Below are positions 32,483 to 41,352 of a stretch of DNA of 64,000 nt, piece after piece; the stretch's first letter is position 1; each line of letters begins with the position of its first letter. A program made the translations under genes and the position numbers. The DNA comes from JAYPWI01 sp964629575 (lineage in GTDB: Bacteria; Actinomycetota; Acidimicrobiia; Acidimicrobiales; Poriferisodalaceae): assembly GCA_964629575.1 (NCBI GenBank), contig CAZVUM010000013.1:1-64000 (forward strand), read 5' to 3'. Below the pieces are notes generated by a model. That model did no database searches. It was not told the origin of the DNA and saw only the letters and a program-made list of their open reading frames with translations.

Positions 32483-34078
32483 ATGACCGACACCGCTCAA
32501 GAGTCGACCCGATCCGCTCCCACGCCGGAGGGGGGCACACCGGTACCCAGGTCTCGCGCTGCTGGGGCGGGGCTGACGGGCGCAGGAGCGGCGCTGGCAG
32601 TCGGCGAGCTCTTCGCGGGGGTGAGCCGCCGCGTACCGTCGCTGGTCATCGCAGTTGCGGACGTCCTCATCCGGCAGGCGGACGCCGACACCGCCGGAAC
32701 CGCGATCGAGCTGCTCGGAACCAACGACAAGCCGGCGCTCCTCGTCGGCATCGTGCTCGTCACGCTCGCGATCGGTGCTGCGACAGGGGTCGTAGCTCGG
32801 AGACGACCTCGGGTACTGGGCGCGGTGTACGTCGGCTTCGGACTCTTCGGGGCGTGGGCCGCAGTCCGGAGCCCGCTGCACTCCGACGCGCTGGCGATCG
32901 TGGTCACTGCTGTCGCAGCCTCGGCCGGATTTCTGATCACCCGCTGGTTGCTCGACCTCGCGAAGCGTGAGGTGCCGAGCGCCGGGCTCCTCGCCGAGCC
33001 TCCGGGCCGCCGCCGGTTCCTGGCCTCGCTGTCGAGCGTGGCCGTGCTCGCAGCGGTCGGTGGAGCGGTGGGGCGTCGACTTCGGTCGGCCAACACCGTC
33101 GAGGCCGAGCGCGCAGAGGTCGCCGAACAGCTCTCCAGCGTGCTCGAGCCGGTGCAAGCCGTCGCGACACACGGCGAGGTGGCCGACCTCGAGGGCATCA
33201 CCCCCTACCTCGTGCCCAATGAGGACTTCTATCGGATCGACATCGCTGCGGAGATTCCTCAGATCGATCCGGACGACTGGTCGCTGCGGATCGATGGGCT
33301 CGTGGATCGGCCACTCGAGCTGACGCTCGATGATCTGCTGGCGGAAGAACTCATCGAGCGCACAGTCACGATCAGTTGTGTCTCGAATCCGGTGGGCGGC
33401 GGGTACGCAGGCAATGCGCGCTGGACGGGAGTGCCGTTGGAGGTTCTGCTGGACCGAGCGGGCGTACACCCCGACGCCGATCAGGTCATCGGCCGATCGT
33501 TCACCGGCTGGACCGCCGGTTTCCCGACATCGGTCGTGGGCGACGGTCGGACCGCTCTCGTGGCGGTCGCCATGAACGGCGAGCCCCTGCCGACGCGTCA
33601 CGGCTTTCCTGCCAGGCTCATCGTCGCAGGCCTCTATGGCTACGTCTCCGCGACCAAATGGCTCTCCAACATCGAGCTCAGTCGGTGGGACGACTTCGAT
33701 GGCTATTGGATCCAGCGCGGCTGGGCGAAGGACGGACCCGTGAAGATCACCTCACGGATCGACGTTCCGCGGGGCGGGATTCGCGTGCCCGCTGGAACGG
33801 TCGTGTTGGGCGGAGTCGCGTGGGCGCCAACCCACGGCATCGACCGAGTCGAGGTGTGCCTGGACGGAGCCGATGAGTGGATCCCCGCAGTGCTGGGCGA
33901 CGCGGTCTCCGACGAGGCGTGGGTGCAGTGGTCTGCGGCGTTCGATCTGGCCCCCGGTACCTACTCAGCCGAGGTTCGAGCGGTCGATGGCGACGGTCGT
34001 CTGCAACCGCCGGGACCCAAAGGCGTGTTCCCCGACGGGGCCGAGGGCTACCACCGCGTGCGGTTCCAGACCGTCTGA
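32483..34078 (+). CDS. Membrane-anchored sulfite-oxidase-family molybdopterin oxidoreductase
   Basis: A 531-residue protein. Residues 25-160 hold about four transmembrane helices, then an internal twin-arginine-like motif GRRRFLASL (residues 175-183) leads into a fifth hydrophobic stretch. From residue 235 follows a SUOX-type catalytic domain: NEDFYRIDIAAEIPQID, the Mo ligand Cys299 in TISCVSNPVGG, the cofactor segment HGFPARLIVAGLYG and a C-terminal dimerisation domain. It probably oxidises or reduces a small molecule outside the membrane. Start ATG 32483 with GAGGAAG upstream; the frame stays open upstream but that extension has no support. Confidence 0.85.
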   Translation: MTDTAQESTRSAPTPEGGTPVPRSRAAGAGLTGAGAALAVGELFAGVSRRVPSLVIAVADVLIRQADADTAGTAIELLGTNDKPALLVGIVLVTLAIGAATGVVARRRPRVLGAVYVGFGLFGAWAAVRSPLHSDALAIVVTAVAASAGFLITRWLLDLAKREVPSAGLLAEPPGRRRFLASLSSVAVLAAVGGAVGRRLRSANTVEAERAEVAEQLSSVLEPVQAVATHGEVADLEGITPYLVPNEDFYRIDIAAEIPQIDPDDWSLRIDGLVDRPLELTLDDLLAEELIERTVTISCVSNPVGGGYAGNARWTGVPLEVLLDRAGVHPDADQVIGRSFTGWTAGFPTSVVGDGRTALVAVAMNGEPLPTRHGFPARLIVAGLYGYVSATKWLSNIELSRWDDFDGYWIQRGWAKDGPVKITSRIDVPRGGIRVPAGTVVLGGVAWAPTHGIDRVEVCLDGADEWIPAVLGDAVSDEAWVQWSAAFDLAPGTYSAEVRAVDGDGRLQPPGPKGVFPDGAEGYHRVRFQTV

Positions 34079-34107
34079 CCGGGCCCAGGACTGTCCCATC
34101 CCCGGGC

Positions 34108-34113
34108 TACGTT
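34108..34113 (+). promoter_or_regulatory. -10 hexamer TACGTT for the HAD phosphatase gene
   Basis: Eight nt before the GTG at 34122, selecting this start in a frame open well upstream. Confidence 0.5.
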
Positions 34114-34121
34114 GTGCGCTC

Positions 34122-34928
34122 GTGACGGCGCCCCAGCCCCGCCTCTTGGCCTTCGACATCGATGGGACCCTGCTCCGCTCCGACGGAAGCGTGTCGGCGC
34201 GCGTGCGCGGGGCGCTCGATGCGGCGCGCGACCTCGGCCTCGTCCTGTCGTTGTCCACGGGACGACCGTGGCCCCAAGCCTTTGGCGTCGCCGCGGACGC
34301 GGGCGGGATGGACTATGGCGTCTGTCTCAACGGCGCGGTCGTGGTGGACGCTGTCGAGGGCCACACGCTGGCGCTGCGCACCATGACCGCCGAGCAAGGT
34401 CGCGCGACGGGCCGACTGGCCCGCGATTTGCTTCCCGACGCCACCCTCGCCGCCGACATGGCCGATGGCCGCCATTTCTGGGAGAGGGATTTCCATCCGA
34501 TGTTTCCGGTCGATGTCGAGGCCGTCAGGGTCGACGACGCCGTGAGCATCGTCGACGGTCCGGTCCTGACGTGGCTCGTGGGATCACCGGGATGGGATCC
34601 GGCGGAGATCATCACCACCCTGCACGACCACATGCCTCCGGGCACCGAGGTCCGGCCGTCGGGCCTCGACATGGCCGAGATCGCTGCGTTCGGAGTGAGC
34701 AAGGCGTCCGGACTGCAGATCGTGGCCGACCGCCACGACATCGCCCGGGACGAGGTGATGGCGTTCGGCGACGGTCTCAACGATCTCGAGATGCTTCGCT
34801 GGGCCGGCCATCCGGTGGCGATGGCCAACGGCCATCCCACCGTCCTCGACGTCGCGAGGCGCATCGCCCCGTCCAACGACGACGACGGCGTCGCAGTGGT
34901 GATCGAGGGCGTCCTCGCGTCGATCTGA
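34122..34928 (+). CDS. Cof-type HAD-IIB hydrolase
   Basis: A 268-residue HAD phosphatase. Motif I is LLAFDIDGTLLRSDG (Asp11 and Asp13 as nucleophile and acid), motif II the Thr/Ser of SLSTGRPW, motif III the Lys in FGVSKASGL and motif IV FGDGLNDLEMLRWAG. The C2 cap inserted between motifs II and III places it with Cof-like sugar-phosphate or cofactor-phosphate phosphatases. The physiological phosphate ester is not readable. Start GTG 34122 by its -10 box. Confidence 0.9.
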   Translation: MTAPQPRLLAFDIDGTLLRSDGSVSARVRGALDAARDLGLVLSLSTGRPWPQAFGVAADAGGMDYGVCLNGAVVVDAVEGHTLALRTMTAEQGRATGRLARDLLPDATLAADMADGRHFWERDFHPMFPVDVEAVRVDDAVSIVDGPVLTWLVGSPGWDPAEIITTLHDHMPPGTEVRPSGLDMAEIAAFGVSKASGLQIVADRHDIARDEVMAFGDGLNDLEMLRWAGHPVAMANGHPTVLDVARRIAPSNDDDGVAVVIEGVLASI

Positions 34929-34987
34929 TCGGGCGGCCTCATCTCCGCGCCTCGACATGCCGATGGAGTGCATGTTGTGGAGGCTCG

Positions 34988-36274
34988 ATGCCCTGGAAGC
35001 GACCTGACTTCTCACACCGTGGCGCGCTGACGATCCTGGTTCGGCTCGTCGCGCTTCTGGGCGTCGCCTACGCCGCGACGGCCGCGTTCGTCTGGGTGGG
35101 TCCGATCGGCTCGTCCGGCCGGTTGCCTTTCCTCGTCGTACACGGGGCGACTCTCGTCGTCCTGACATCGGCTGCGGGGTGGGTGCGGCTGATCAAGCCG
35201 CGCAACCAGGCGATGATGGCTTTCCGCGAGCAACAACTCGAGCACGCCGCTGAGCTCGAGCAGGAGGCCGTCGAGCGCGACTTCGTGGCTCGCTTCACCA
35301 ACGCCAGCGAGCTCGCAGACAGTGAAGCGGACGCGTACGACGTCGTCCACCGCGGTCTCGAGTTGCTCGTCGGAGACCGTCCATCCGAGCTGCTGATGGC
35401 CGACTCGAGTCGGGCGAGCCTGCGCCCGGTCACCGTCGCCGGCCCCGAGGGCATCGGTCCCGGCTGCCCGGTTCCCTCCCCGTCGATGTGCCCTGCTGTT
35501 CGCCGCGGCCGCACGGTCATCTATCAGGACAGCGAGGCGCTCGACGCGTGCCCCCATCTGCGACACCGCGGGGACACCGGGCAGTGCTCCGCCGCGTGCG
35601 TCCCGGTCAACGTCCTCGGACGATCGATCGGCGTGCTGCACGCGATCGGCGAGGTCGGGGAACCTCCTGCGCCGTCGCAGGTTCGGGGTCTGGAGACGAT
35701 CGCCCACGTCGCCGGTGCGCGCATCGCCATGGTGCGGGTCCTGAGCGAGTCCGAGACAGCGGCGGGTACCGATGCGCTGACCGGCCTCATGAACCGGCGC
35801 CAGCTCGAAGACCGCACCCGCATGTTGATGCGCGGCTCGGTGGAGTTCACCGTGGTGATGGCCGACCTCGACCACTTCAAGCAGCTCAACGACACCCACG
35901 GACACGAAACGGGTGATCGCGCCCTGCGCGTGTTCGCCGAGGTCTGCTCCAAGACGCTGCGGCCAGACGATCTGATCTGCCGGTACGGAGGCGAGGAGTT
36001 CGTGCTCGTCTTCCCGCGGACCACCACCACACACGCGGTGACCGCGCTCGAACGGCTTCGGGGGGCCCTCGCCGAGCGCTTGCTCGCGGGAGAGGTGCCG
36101 TTGTTCACCAGCAGCTTCGGGATGGCGTCATCGCACGACGGCGAGACCCTCGACGAGATGCTGATGGTCGCCGACCGAGCGCTGTATCAGGCAAAGGCGG
36201 CCGGCCGCGATCGCATCGTGATCGCCGGTCGTTCTGCCGTCCCCGAGGACGACTACGACGACATCGTCGGCTGA
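34988..36274 (+). CDS. Membrane diguanylate cyclase with a Cys-rich GAF-like domain
   Basis: A 428-residue protein: two transmembrane helices (about 13-36 and 47-66), a short coiled coil, a GAF-like domain (about 105-250), then a GGDEF domain. The active site is GGEEF (334-338), preceded by the inhibitory site RPDD (325-328), so c-di-GMP synthesis with product feedback is expected. The GAF-like part has five cysteines in a CP/C pattern (Cys160, 168, 188, 200, 204), suggesting a metal or redox sensor. Start ATG 34988 with GGAGG four bases upstream. Confidence 0.88.
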   Translation: MPWKRPDFSHRGALTILVRLVALLGVAYAATAAFVWVGPIGSSGRLPFLVVHGATLVVLTSAAGWVRLIKPRNQAMMAFREQQLEHAAELEQEAVERDFVARFTNASELADSEADAYDVVHRGLELLVGDRPSELLMADSSRASLRPVTVAGPEGIGPGCPVPSPSMCPAVRRGRTVIYQDSEALDACPHLRHRGDTGQCSAACVPVNVLGRSIGVLHAIGEVGEPPAPSQVRGLETIAHVAGARIAMVRVLSESETAAGTDALTGLMNRRQLEDRTRMLMRGSVEFTVVMADLDHFKQLNDTHGHETGDRALRVFAEVCSKTLRPDDLICRYGGEEFVLVFPRTTTTHAVTALERLRGALAERLLAGEVPLFTSSFGMASSHDGETLDEMLMVADRALYQAKAAGRDRIVIAGRSAVPEDDYDDIVG

Positions 36275-36285
36275 GTCGTCACCGT

Positions 36286-36639
36286 TCAGTCCGAGTCGGA
36301 CTCGGGCTCGATCTCGATCGGCGGAGCGTCCTCCACCCCGTGGAGGAAGATCGCGGTTCGAGGGGCAAAGAAGAGCCGCCACGCCTGTGTGATGCCGCCG
36401 TTTGGTCCGCAGCGAAGATGGGTCTGGCCGCCGGGCGAGACCTCGGCGAGGTACACCGGGCTCGCGATCCACAGCAGCCGGAGCCGCACGCTGTGTTGGC
36501 CGGGGTCGACCTCGAATCCGACCGTCTTGTCGTTGCGGATCGTCCCGACGCGCTCGCCGTCGATCTCGACGTGGTAGCTCCGGATGGTGTCCCGATAGTG
36601 ATGGATGCGCTCGAGGACGAGCAGAGTCGAATCGATCAT
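36286..36639 (-). CDS. Small beta-rich hypothetical protein
   Basis: A 117-residue protein of unknown function. Residues 20-60 have a PEGA-like pattern (YHVEIDGERVGTI, then FEVDPGQHSVRLRLLW), where an exposed loop carries a conserved PG. The tail is acidic. No signal peptide is evident. The start at 36639 has GGGGG four bases upstream. It lies 30 bp after the Wzz-like gene on the same strand and is probably cotranscribed with it. Confidence 0.65.
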   Translation of the reverse strand: MIDSTLLVLERIHHYRDTIRSYHVEIDGERVGTIRNDKTVGFEVDPGQHSVRLRLLWIASPVYLAEVSPGGQTHLRCGPNGGITQAWRLFFAPRTAIFLHGVEDAPPIEIEPESDSD

Positions 36640-36669
36640 GTGTCCCCCACGGACCGCGGTGCGGTGAAG

Positions 36670-37767
36670 CTAGCGCGCGGCGACGGTGGCGGTGTCGTCG
36701 CTGCGCACCGAGAAGCGTTTCCGGCGTCCGCGCGCGGTCGGCGGCGGCACGATGTCCTGGCCGGGCCGGTGGACGACGGCTGCGGTGACGCGGGGATCCG
36801 GCCCGGAGAACTGACCGGGTCCAGCCGGCGGCTCGGGACCACTGTGGCGACTGGCGGCAATCGTCTCTTCGATGATCCGACGGCGCCTGGCCAGGCCCGC
36901 GGCGAGTGCCGACCCGATCAAGAGCACGGCGAACGCGGGAATCAGAGCCTCGAAGGCTCTCGCCCCTGTGTCGCTGCGGGTGGTCGATGTGGTGTCGTCC
37001 ACCACCGCTGTGGTCGCAAGTGCGTTTGCCTCGCTGAGAGCGACGTCCTCAGCGATCGTCGCGGCGACGAGTTCGGCGTGCGCCGCGTCGAGAGCGACGC
37101 GGAGCGATCGCCAGCGAGGGAGGGCGGCGGTCAACAACTCGACCTGGGACTCGAGCTGGTGGACGTGGCGGTCGAGGGCGGCCTGGGCGTTGGGGTCGGT
37201 CGCCGCTGCGAGCGCGGTTCGAGCTGTCAGCAGCTCGGATTCGGCGCGTTCGAGAGTTGCACCGACGTCGAAGATTCCGATCTCGGCCTCGTAGGCGGCG
37301 AGGGCCGCATGCGCGGCGTCTGCGTGGTCGGTGGCGGAGTTCAACCGCGCCTCGGCGAGGTGGATCTCCGATTCACCCGCCCAGGTCATCAGGTAGACGG
37401 CGAGGAAGTCGAGGAGCTCCTGGCCCGCCGCTGCCGAATCGGTGGTCACCGTGAGGCGCACCCCGCCGGCGGCCGCTGTCGCAGTGGGGGCGTCGAGGAT
37501 CTGCGCAGACCGGAGCTCGGCCAGGCCCTGCGCCTGGACGTGGACCGCCGGTAGGTCCAGCGCGAGCTGAACGTCGGCCGTCGAGCCCAGAGCGGTGAGC
37601 GCTGTCTCGTCTGCGGTGAGGACTCCGCTCGTCACGATCGCGGCGTCATTCGCGCCGCGCACCCACACGACCGCGCCAACGGCGACTGCGATCGCCAAGA
37701 CGGCTGCGAAGCCAGCGGCGCCTCGTGTGGTCGCGCGCCCGCGCGAATCGTCGGTGCGATGTGGCAC
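36670..37767 (-). CDS. Wzz-like chain-length or polysaccharide co-polymerase-type membrane protein
   Basis: About 365 residues with two transmembrane helices: one near the N-terminus (FAAVLAIAVAVGAVVWVRG) and one near residue 290 (EALIPAFAVLLIGSALAAGL), enclosing a helical, Ala-rich extracytoplasmic region with coiled-coil character (ALDRHVHQLESQVELLTAAL). This topology matches Wzz/KapA-type proteins that control polysaccharide chain length. A basic, Pro-rich cytoplasmic tail follows, with no Walker motifs. GTG 37767 is the only start between the first helix and the divergent acyl-CoA dehydrogenase gene. Confidence 0.6.
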   Translation of the reverse strand: MPHRTDDSRGRATTRGAAGFAAVLAIAVAVGAVVWVRGANDAAIVTSGVLTADETALTALGSTADVQLALDLPAVHVQAQGLAELRSAQILDAPTATAAAGGVRLTVTTDSAAAGQELLDFLAVYLMTWAGESEIHLAEARLNSATDHADAAHAALAAYEAEIGIFDVGATLERAESELLTARTALAAATDPNAQAALDRHVHQLESQVELLTAALPRWRSLRVALDAAHAELVAATIAEDVALSEANALATTAVVDDTTSTTRSDTGARAFEALIPAFAVLLIGSALAAGLARRRRIIEETIAASRHSGPEPPAGPGQFSGPDPRVTAAVVHRPGQDIVPPPTARGRRKRFSVRSDDTATVAAR

Positions 37768-37835
37768 GTCGAGCCGGTCGGCCGAGGCAGTCGCCGGTAT
37801 AGCGATCGCCGGTGGTGGCCTCAGGGCGGCACGGG

Positions 37836-37841
37836 TACGGT
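37836..37841 (+). promoter_or_regulatory. -10 hexamer TACGGT for the acyl-CoA dehydrogenase
   Basis: Eight nt before the ATG at 37850. Confidence 0.5.
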
Positions 37842-37849
37842 GCTGCCCG

Positions 37850-39094
37850 ATGCCTGCCGAACACCGTGCCGAGATCGACGCCTGGATCGTCAGCAATTGG
37901 GACCCCGCCATCACCGTGGCCGAGTGGTGGAGGCGCCTCGCGGATGCCGGGTACTCCAACCCGAGCCTCGCCCCGCCCTTCGGTCATGGGTGGGGGAGAG
38001 CCGAGACCCGCGATCTGGCGGCGGCCATCCGCGAATCGGATGCGATCGGGGCACCGGCCGGCCTCGGCATGCTCCTCGCCGGCCCGACGATCCTCAGCCA
38101 TGGGACCGATGAGCAGATTCAGCGTTTCGTGCCGCGCATCCTCGACGGCAGCGATGCGTGGTGCCAGCTGTTCTCCGAGCCGGGGGCGGGCAGCGACCTC
38201 GCGGGCCTACAGACCCGAGCGGTGCGCGACGGGGACGAGTGGGTGATCAGTGGCCAGAAGGTGTGGACCTCTGAGGGAATGCACGCGAATTGGGGCATGC
38301 TCATCGCCCGAACCGACCCCGACGCGCCCAAACATCGGGGGATCTCGTGGTTCGCGTTCCCGATGGATCAGCCGGGCGTCGACATCCGCCCCCTGCGCGA
38401 GATGACGGGCCGATCGCTCTTCAACGAAGTGTTCATCGACGAAGCGCGCGTGCACAACGACTGCGTGATCGGCGACGTCAACGACGGGTGGCGGGTTGCG
38501 AACACAACCTTGATGGTCGAGCGATCAGGCATCGGCGGCGGCCACGGCATGGCCTACGCGGCGGCCGATCCCGGAAGCATCGCGGGCCACCTCGAGCAGC
38601 CGGCCGGGAGCTTCAAGGGAAAGCGCCTGGCCCTCGCCGCAGGCGGAGTGGGGCCCGGAACCCTCCAGACCCTCATCGATGTCGCAGCCGAGCGGGGCGT
38701 GTTGGGCGATCCGCGCATCCGCCAGGAGTTGGCGAGCCTGCACTCCGACATCGAGCTGATGCGGCTGTCGGCGATCCGCGGTCGCCAGCGCGGTCAACAG
38801 ACCGGAGCAGAGGGCAACCTGGCCAAGCTGAACATGACAGCCGCCCTCCGTCGAACCCGCGAGCTCGCCGGCTCGATCCTCGGTGCGGACATGACGCTGT
38901 GGGGTGATGACTCGGTGTCGGGTGGGGTGCTGCAAGAGATGACTGTGTTCAGTCCAGCGCCGTCCATCTACGGCGGCACGGACGAAGTCCAGCGCAACAT
39001 CGTGGGAGAGCGGGTCCTCGGACTTCCCAAGGAGCCGGGTCTCTCCAAGGACACGCCGTTCAGGGAGCTGCTCCACAACGCGACGTCGTGGTGA
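37850..39094 (+). CDS. Acyl-CoA dehydrogenase
   Basis: A 414-residue FAD enzyme that would desaturate an acyl-CoA at the alpha-beta position. Family marks are QLFSEPGAGSDLAG and the following WVISGQKVWTSEGMHA (FAD and substrate binding), the mid-domain strand PLREMTGRSLFNEVFIDEARV and the C-terminal SIYGGTDEVQRNIVGERVLGLP. The usual catalytic Glu position cannot be assigned with certainty by eye. Length is normal. The leaderless start is set by the -10 at 37836. The next gene starts 280 bp downstream. Confidence 0.9.
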   Translation: MPAEHRAEIDAWIVSNWDPAITVAEWWRRLADAGYSNPSLAPPFGHGWGRAETRDLAAAIRESDAIGAPAGLGMLLAGPTILSHGTDEQIQRFVPRILDGSDAWCQLFSEPGAGSDLAGLQTRAVRDGDEWVISGQKVWTSEGMHANWGMLIARTDPDAPKHRGISWFAFPMDQPGVDIRPLREMTGRSLFNEVFIDEARVHNDCVIGDVNDGWRVANTTLMVERSGIGGGHGMAYAAADPGSIAGHLEQPAGSFKGKRLALAAGGVGPGTLQTLIDVAAERGVLGDPRIRQELASLHSDIELMRLSAIRGRQRGQQTGAEGNLAKLNMTAALRRTRELAGSILGADMTLWGDDSVSGGVLQEMTVFSPAPSIYGGTDEVQRNIVGERVLGLPKEPGLSKDTPFRELLHNATSW

Positions 39095-39374
39095 ATCGGC
39101 GACAGACCCCGTCGATTCAAACCTGAACGATTCGGACACCCACCCGGACGGGTCCGCGGTGCCGTGACCCGCGATTCAGTCGGTCCGGATGGGGGCAACG
39201 AGATGGTGGAGAAATTGGACAGGCTGGAGCTTGCCGCCCATGCCTTCCGCGAGTGGCCACCTTTGCGACCGCCTAGCACACCCACCTCGTCGAGCTCGAC
39301 TCTCCCGATGTCGCCGATGGCGGGATCCCGCGCGACCCAACTTCGTAAGCATCTGGCTACCGAATGGGTGCGCC
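39095..39374. other. 280-bp intergenic region without a supported gene
   Basis: Open frames exist here on both strands but none has a start, a ribosome-binding site and a recognisable product. The only structure I see is a weak stem, CACCCGGACGGGTCC, near 39141. A TACCGA about 11 nt before the ATG at 39375 is a poor -10 match. Confidence 0.5.
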
Positions 39375-40598
39375 ATGAGGCAAGCTGGTGGCGTGGCGGT
39401 CCAAACTCCAGAGGTCGACGAGGTTCCGGAGCTTCCCTCCATCGTCCTGGTCGAGGGCTTCGGCGTCGTCGAAGAGGCTGTCGCCGAGCGCAAACTCGAC
39501 CCGGGAACGCCGTGGAAGTTCGGCGGAGCGCTCGTTGTCCTGCTCGCAGCCATGGCTCTGCTCGTGAGCTTCGTTGTCGGGTCGGGCGACGACTCGGCCG
39601 ACGCGGAACTCGACGCGGCTCCGCCGGCCCCGCCTGTCGTTCGGGAGACCGTCGCCCCACGCACCACCCTCCCCGCTGTCGCATCACCCAGCGGTATCAC
39701 CGACCTTCCGGGACTGCGTCCAGCGGCAAACGTCACGGCGATCCTCGATGGGGCGCTCTACCGCCTCGATCTCGACTCGGGCGCCGCAGAGACGATCGAG
39801 ACCGAGCAGCCCCTCGAGGAGTTGTTCGTTCTCGACGGAATCGTCGTTGCTCGCGCGGGACGAGACCTGGTGCGAGTCGAGCCAGACGACGGGTCGATGA
39901 GAGTTTTGGCCAACGGCGTGGGTGAGCTGCTGGCTGGGTACGCGCCTGCATCGATCGTGTCGGTCGCCCGTGATTCGGAGGGGATCGTGGCTCGGGTCCT
40001 CGGTCCCAATGGAGTCTTTCGAGCTGGCGCGCGTCTTCCAGGCGAAGCGCAGGTTCACGGAAGCGTGAGAGATCGCCTCGTCGTGACATTGGCCGGGTCG
40101 GTCCTGGTCACCGACGGCACGGGCACCGACGACGGAACCGTCGAACTCGGTCCCGGGCGCGTGCTGGCCATCGGCGCGAACCGCATCACACGGCTGGTGT
40201 GTCAGCTGGATGGCTGTCTCATCGTGAGCACCGACCCTTCGGGAACGTTGCTCGGTGAGGTCGTTCTCGGCGAGGTCCTCGCGTCGTCCGCCCCCGAGCG
40301 ATGGTCGGGCTTGGGTGCCCTGAGCCCCAACGGAACCTCGCTGTTGGTCCAGCTGATCCACGGCAATGGGTCGCTGTCCGGCGCCGTCGTCGTCGACCTG
40401 ATCACCGGCGAGGAACGGCACAGCCCCGAACTCGGCACCGACTTCGGAGATCCGGCGTGGGCGCCAGACAGCCGCTTCGTGGTCTACCCCTTCGACGGCG
40501 ATCTGATGCTCTGGGATACCCAGTCTCAAGCCGGGCAGCTTCGTTCGTCGCGCGCGTCACTGCGGCTCGACCTCTCCGACATCGCGCTGCAGAACTGA
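39375..40598 (+). CDS. Bitopic protein with an extracytoplasmic propeller-like domain
   Basis: A 407-residue protein, no family recognised. Residues 1-48 are cytoplasmic, 50-69 a transmembrane helix (GGALVVLLAAMALLVSFVVG), 70-100 an Ala/Pro-rich linker, and the rest an exported domain with repeated strands and a WD-like ending (PAWAPDSRFVVYPFDGDLMLWDTQ), which suggests a propeller. I chose ATG 39375; GTG 39393 is possible. Its stop is back to back with the stop of the TetR gene: TGA and TCA form TGATCA at 40596-40601. Confidence 0.65.
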   Translation: MRQAGGVAVQTPEVDEVPELPSIVLVEGFGVVEEAVAERKLDPGTPWKFGGALVVLLAAMALLVSFVVGSGDDSADAELDAAPPAPPVVRETVAPRTTLPAVASPSGITDLPGLRPAANVTAILDGALYRLDLDSGAAETIETEQPLEELFVLDGIVVARAGRDLVRVEPDDGSMRVLANGVGELLAGYAPASIVSVARDSEGIVARVLGPNGVFRAGARLPGEAQVHGSVRDRLVVTLAGSVLVTDGTGTDDGTVELGPGRVLAIGANRITRLVCQLDGCLIVSTDPSGTLLGEVVLGEVLASSAPERWSGLGALSPNGTSLLVQLIHGNGSLSGAVVVDLITGEERHSPELGTDFGDPAWAPDSRFVVYPFDGDLMLWDTQSQAGQLRSSRASLRLDLSDIALQN

Positions 40599-41252
40599 TC
40601 AGACGGTCCACCAGCTACTCGGCTCCCGGTCGAGGACAGCCTGCGTCGCCGCGCGTCGCTGCTCGTCGGGAGTGCCCAGCGCGCGGAGGACGAGGTCGAC
40701 GAGTGTCACGAGCGACGTGTCGAGCGGTGTGTCGAACTCGTCCTTCGCGATCGCGCCGACGTGAAACATGAGCGTTCCGAAGTAGGACGCCATCACCAAC
40801 GGCTCCGGCAGCGGCATGAACTGGCCGCGCTCGACCCCTCGCTTGTGAACGGACGCTGCGACTCCGACAGCGCGCTCATCGGGAAAGAACCCGGCGAGGA
40901 ACATCTGGTGCGTGTAGCGGGCGAAGGAACGATCGACCCAGGTGCGACTCGACGCCACCGCTGTGACGATCCCGAGGACGCTGGCCGGTTCGTCGTCAGG
41001 GCGGAGGAGGTCGCCGACCTTGCGATGGTGCGACTCCCAGTCCTCGTCGAGGAGCGAGCAGAACAGGGTCAGCTTGTCGGGGAAGTAGTTGTAGAACGTG
41101 CCCAGCGCGACATCGGCCTCGTCGGTGAGGGCCTGAACCGAGAGGTCGGGTATCCCGACTCTGCCGATGAGATCCCTGCCGGCCTGCACAAGCGCATGTC
41201 GCGTCGCCCGTTTGCGGCGCTCCACTCGGGTGAGCTCCTGCTGTTGGGTCAT
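40599..41252 (-). CDS. TetR-family transcriptional regulator
   Basis: A 217-residue regulator. The N-terminal helix-turn-helix reads LSVQALTDEADVALGTFYNYFPDK, the classic TetR recognition helix, and the helical C-terminal part would bind a ligand. Start ATG 41252 chosen; an in-frame TTG at 41288 is less likely. A 22-bp palindrome at 41314-41335 upstream could be its operator, which would also bring the hotdog gene at 41353-42045 under its reach if that gene is read through. Ligand unknown. Confidence 0.85.
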   Translation of the reverse strand: MTQQQELTRVERRKRATRHALVQAGRDLIGRVGIPDLSVQALTDEADVALGTFYNYFPDKLTLFCSLLDEDWESHHRKVGDLLRPDDEPASVLGIVTAVASSRTWVDRSFARYTHQMFLAGFFPDERAVGVAASVHKRGVERGQFMPLPEPLVMASYFGTLMFHVGAIAKDEFDTPLDTSLVTLVDLVLRALGTPDEQRRAATQAVLDREPSSWWTV

Positions 41253-41313
41253 GGCGAGCTGGTCCTCGTCGGGGTGTCTGCCGCGCAACCGGTGCTGTAC
41301 TCAGTCGGCCCCG

Positions 41314-41335
41314 ACCTCAGCGAGATAACCGAGGT
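41314..41335. promoter_or_regulatory. Candidate TetR operator
   Basis: ACCTCAG-cgagataa-CCGAGGT is a 22-bp site with six of seven arm positions symmetric. It lies between the upstream hotdog gene and the TetR gene, 62-83 bp from the ATG at 41252. Confidence 0.4.
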
Positions 41336-41352
41336 AGTTCACATCTGAACAG

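Noticed and set aside
39190..39260. Possible tRNA-Leu-like segment (ggtggagaaattggacaggctggag)
   Set aside because: There is no T-loop TTC sequence, no acceptor stem complement and no anticodon stem; the likeness is limited to a few bases.
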